From the NCBI GenBank assembly GCA_020201235.1, contig JAIVHD010000014.1, forward strand, positions 1 to 16,415: a stretch of DNA of 16,415 nucleotides, in the 5' to 3' direction. Positions within the stretch are counted from its first letter, which is position 1; every line of letters starts with the position of its first letter. Shown one piece after another: positions 14,801 to 16,415 of the stretch. The notes below the pieces were generated by a model that was given only the letters and a program-made list of their open reading frames with translations, ran no database searches and was not told where the DNA came from. The position numbers were made by a program, and so were the translations under genes. The stretch comes from Lysobacteraceae bacterium (lineage in GTDB: Bacteria; Pseudomonadota; Gammaproteobacteria; Xanthomonadales; Wenzhouxiangellaceae).

Positions 14801-15452
14801 ATGTCCCGCAACACCTTCGCAACCATCGATACCCCGGCATTGTCGCGCAACCTCGAACGGGTGCGCACCATCGTCGGTGGTGCGCGGATTATGGCCGTGA
14901 TCAAGGCCGATGCCTACGGCCATGGCCTGGGGCAATGCGTGCCGGCGCTCGCCAAGGCCGACCTGCTGGCGGTCGCTACGCTTGACGAGGCCAGCGCCGT
15001 TCGCGCGATCGACGCGCGTGCTGCGATCCTGTTGCTTGAGGGCATTACAAGCCGAGGCGAACTCGACGAGGTTCGGCGGCTTGACCTGGAATTGGTCTTT
15101 CACCATTCCGCGCAGCTCGACTGGGGCCGGAGAGACCATCGGCTACGGTGCGCGGTTTCGCGCCGCCCGCGACATGCACATCGGCGTCGCCGCAATCGGC
15201 TACGGAGACGGTTATCCGCGTAACATGCCCGATGGCACGCCGGTGCTGGTCAACGGTCGCGTGCAAGCTCTGGCCGGGCGGGTGTCGATGGACATGATTA
15301 CGATCGACCTCGAAGGCCAGTCCGATGCGCGAGTCGGAGATCCGGTGGTGTTGTGGGGCCGTGGTTTGCCGGTCGAGTCGATTGCAAACGCTGCCGGGAC
15401 CATTCCTTATGAATTACTGTGCCGGGTCACGCGCCGGGTTCACTATCGCTGA
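14801..15452 (+). pseudogene. alr: Alanine racemase with internal deletion and frameshift
   Basis: Alr is the PLP enzyme making D-alanine for peptidoglycan. The N-terminal part from ATG 14801 is normal: the PLP lysine Lys35 in [15 protein letters not shown] and barrel strands as far as [11 protein letters not shown] (about residue 107). At about 15120-15128 the frame changes and the sequence resumes with [19 protein letters not shown], then [11 protein letters not shown] (holding the catalytic tyrosine of the second subunit) and GRVSMDM, ending RRVHYR at 15452. About 140 residues (roughly 430 bp) of the barrel and hinge are absent compared with the usual length of about 360. Both catalytic residues survive, yet the fold and frame do not. 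No ribosome-binding site separates the tRNA from the ATG. Unless another alr/dadX exists, a broken copy is implausible, so an assembly error must be considered. Confidence 0.85.
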
Positions 15453-15505
15453 ATCAAGCGCGAGGCCGGCGTGCGCAGCTGTCGCGCCGGTCGGGGGGTT
15501 GGTTG

Positions 15506-16415
15506 TTATCCAGCATTATCCTGGTGCTTGCGCAGGATTCCGCGCAATTGATCGTAGCTCAGACCCAGCCGCTCGGCTGCGCGCTTGCGGTTGCCGCCGC
15601 ATTCGGTGATTGAACGCTCGACCAGGAGTTGTTCCTGCTCATCAAGCCAGGCGCGCAGGTCGTTGGGGAGCACCCCGACTCCGGGACTTGCCGCGATTGC
15701 GTTTGCCGTTTGCGGCCGCCAGGGCGAATCGAACGGGTCCAGTTCCAGCGCGCCGATCGGGTCTTTGAGATTTTCCAATCGGTAAACGGCACGCTCGACC
15801 ACGTTTTTCAATTCGCGCACGTTGCCCGGCCAGGTGTATTCGAGCATCTGGCGCATGGCGGTCGGGGAAAATCCGGCGAATAATTCGCGACCCAGCTCGC
15901 GGCTCATGCGGATCGCAAAATGCTCGGCCAGCGGCTCGATATCTTCCAGCCGCTCGCGCATCGGCGGCAGGGTAATGACATCAAACGACAGGCGATCGAG
16001 CAAGTCGGCTCGGAATTTGCCGGCCGCAGCCAATGACGGCAAGTCTTCGTTGGTTGCGCCGACCACGCGCACATCGACCGATTGGGTCGTCGATGAGCCA
16101 AGCCGCTCGAACTCGCCATATTCGATGATTCGCAGGATCTTTTCCTGCACGGCCGGCGAGGTCGTTGCAAGTTCGTCCAGAAACAACGTGCCTTCGCTGG
16201 CTTGCTCGAAGCGCCCGATGCGTCGACGGCTGGCATCGGTAAACGCCCCGGCTTCGTGGCCGAATAGCTCCGATTCGAGCAGCGCAGCGCTGATTGCGGC
16301 GCAGTTTAGCTTGACCAGCGGCTGATCCCAGCGATTGGAGAGATAATGCAGGCGCTCGGCAATCAGCTCCTTGCCGGTTCCACGCTCTCCGACCACAAGC
16401 ACCGGCCGGTTCAGG
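15506..16415 (-). CDS. pspF: PspF, sigma54-dependent activator of the phage-shock operon (5' end outside window)
   Basis: About 303 residues are visible; the N-terminus lies beyond 16415. There is no receiver domain in view, as expected for PspF. Order: Walker A GERGTGKELIAERLHYLS, the sigma54-contact loop as GHEAGAFTDASRR (consensus GAFTGA, here with Asp), Walker B GTLFLDELA, sensor I GATNED, arginine-finger region FRADLLDRLSFDV, PPMRERLEDIEPLAEHFA, sensor II WPGNVRELKNVVERAVYR, the PspF-type DPFDSPW linker, and a Fis-type HTH at the end (NRKRAAERLGLSYDQLRGILRKHQ). The similarity to E. coli PspF runs through the specific segments HYLSNRW, ELATTSP and RLSFDV, hence the symbol. pspA would be expected just past the right edge, divergent. 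It converges with alr across a 53-bp gap. Confidence 0.92.
   Translation of the reverse strand, partial: LNRPVLVVGERGTGKELIAERLHYLSNRWDQPLVKLNCAAISAALLESELFGHEAGAFTDASRRRIGRFEQASEGTLFLDELATTSPAVQEKILRIIEYGEFERLGSSTTQSVDVRVVGATNEDLPSLAAAGKFRADLLDRLSFDVITLPPMRERLEDIEPLAEHFAIRMSRELGRELFAGFSPTAMRQMLEYTWPGNVRELKNVVERAVYRLENLKDPIGALELDPFDSPWRPQTANAIAASPGVGVLPNDLRAWLDEQEQLLVERSITECGGNRKRAAERLGLSYDQLRGILRKHQDNAG

Noticed and set aside
15464..15492. Hairpin CCGGCG / CGCCGG between alr and pspF
   Set aside because: It has a short stem with an 13-base loop and no T-run on either side, so I do not call it a terminator.
1..16415. Search for CRISPR arrays, phage, toxin-antitoxin, or defence/secretion islands
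   Set aside because: No regularly spaced repeats, integrases, toxin-antitoxin pairs or defence genes were seen; the repeats present are dispersed single copies.

Overview
The window is chromosomal DNA from a GC-rich gammaproteobacterium. The evidence is an argS gene followed by a SPOR protein, an rsmI / lpoA-yraN cluster, recA-recX and a PspF-type activator, all arranged as in that class. Protein style suggests the Xanthomonadales/Chromatiales side (Wenzhouxiangella-like), but this is only an impression.

Layout. Positions 1-550 hold the remnant of a REP-associated tyrosine (Y1/RAYT) transposase on the minus strand, bounded by terminal motifs related to a dispersed repeat family. Positions 749-1203 hold a Zur-box-like operator and a merC-family membrane protein gene, followed by a repeat element and a small DUF962/Mpo1-like membrane protein (1498-1800). 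Positions 2012-5623 on the minus strand carry argS, a SPOR-domain protein overlapping it by one base, and a broken patatin-like phospholipase. The divergent gap 5624-5947 holds two perfect DnaA boxes in inverted orientation next to an AT-rich stretch, then a promoter for a gamma-carbonic-anhydrase-family gene (5948-6499). Next on the minus strand are an AMIN/amidase/LysM cell-wall amidase, a YugP-type membrane zinc peptidase and rsmI. Divergent from rsmI are lpoA (broken) and yraN, then recA, a terminator, recX, a possible small RNA with a strong terminator, tRNA-Ser(CGA), a broken alr, and convergent pspF running off the right edge.

Two themes stand out. First, four separate genes (RAYT transposase, patatin, lpoA, alr) have recognisable N- and C-terminal parts but lack an internal block; in at least three the reading frame also changes at the junction. 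For lpoA and alr, which are normally functional housekeeping genes, this is either real decay or a sequence/assembly artefact, and it should be settled before any biological reading. Second, non-coding repeats of about 130-200 bp with ends resembling AGCCCGGnTTATTCACC occupy four intergenic gaps (about 1260, 6506, 11971 and 14210) and the same end motif sits beside the transposase remnant, suggesting a non-autonomous family mobilised by RAYT-like enzymes.

Functional links: envelope and peptidoglycan genes dominate (amidase, SPOR protein, LpoA, Alr, PspF), together with recombination/repair (recA-recX) and translation (argS, rsmI, tRNA-Ser). I saw no CRISPR array, phage, conjugation or defence system.
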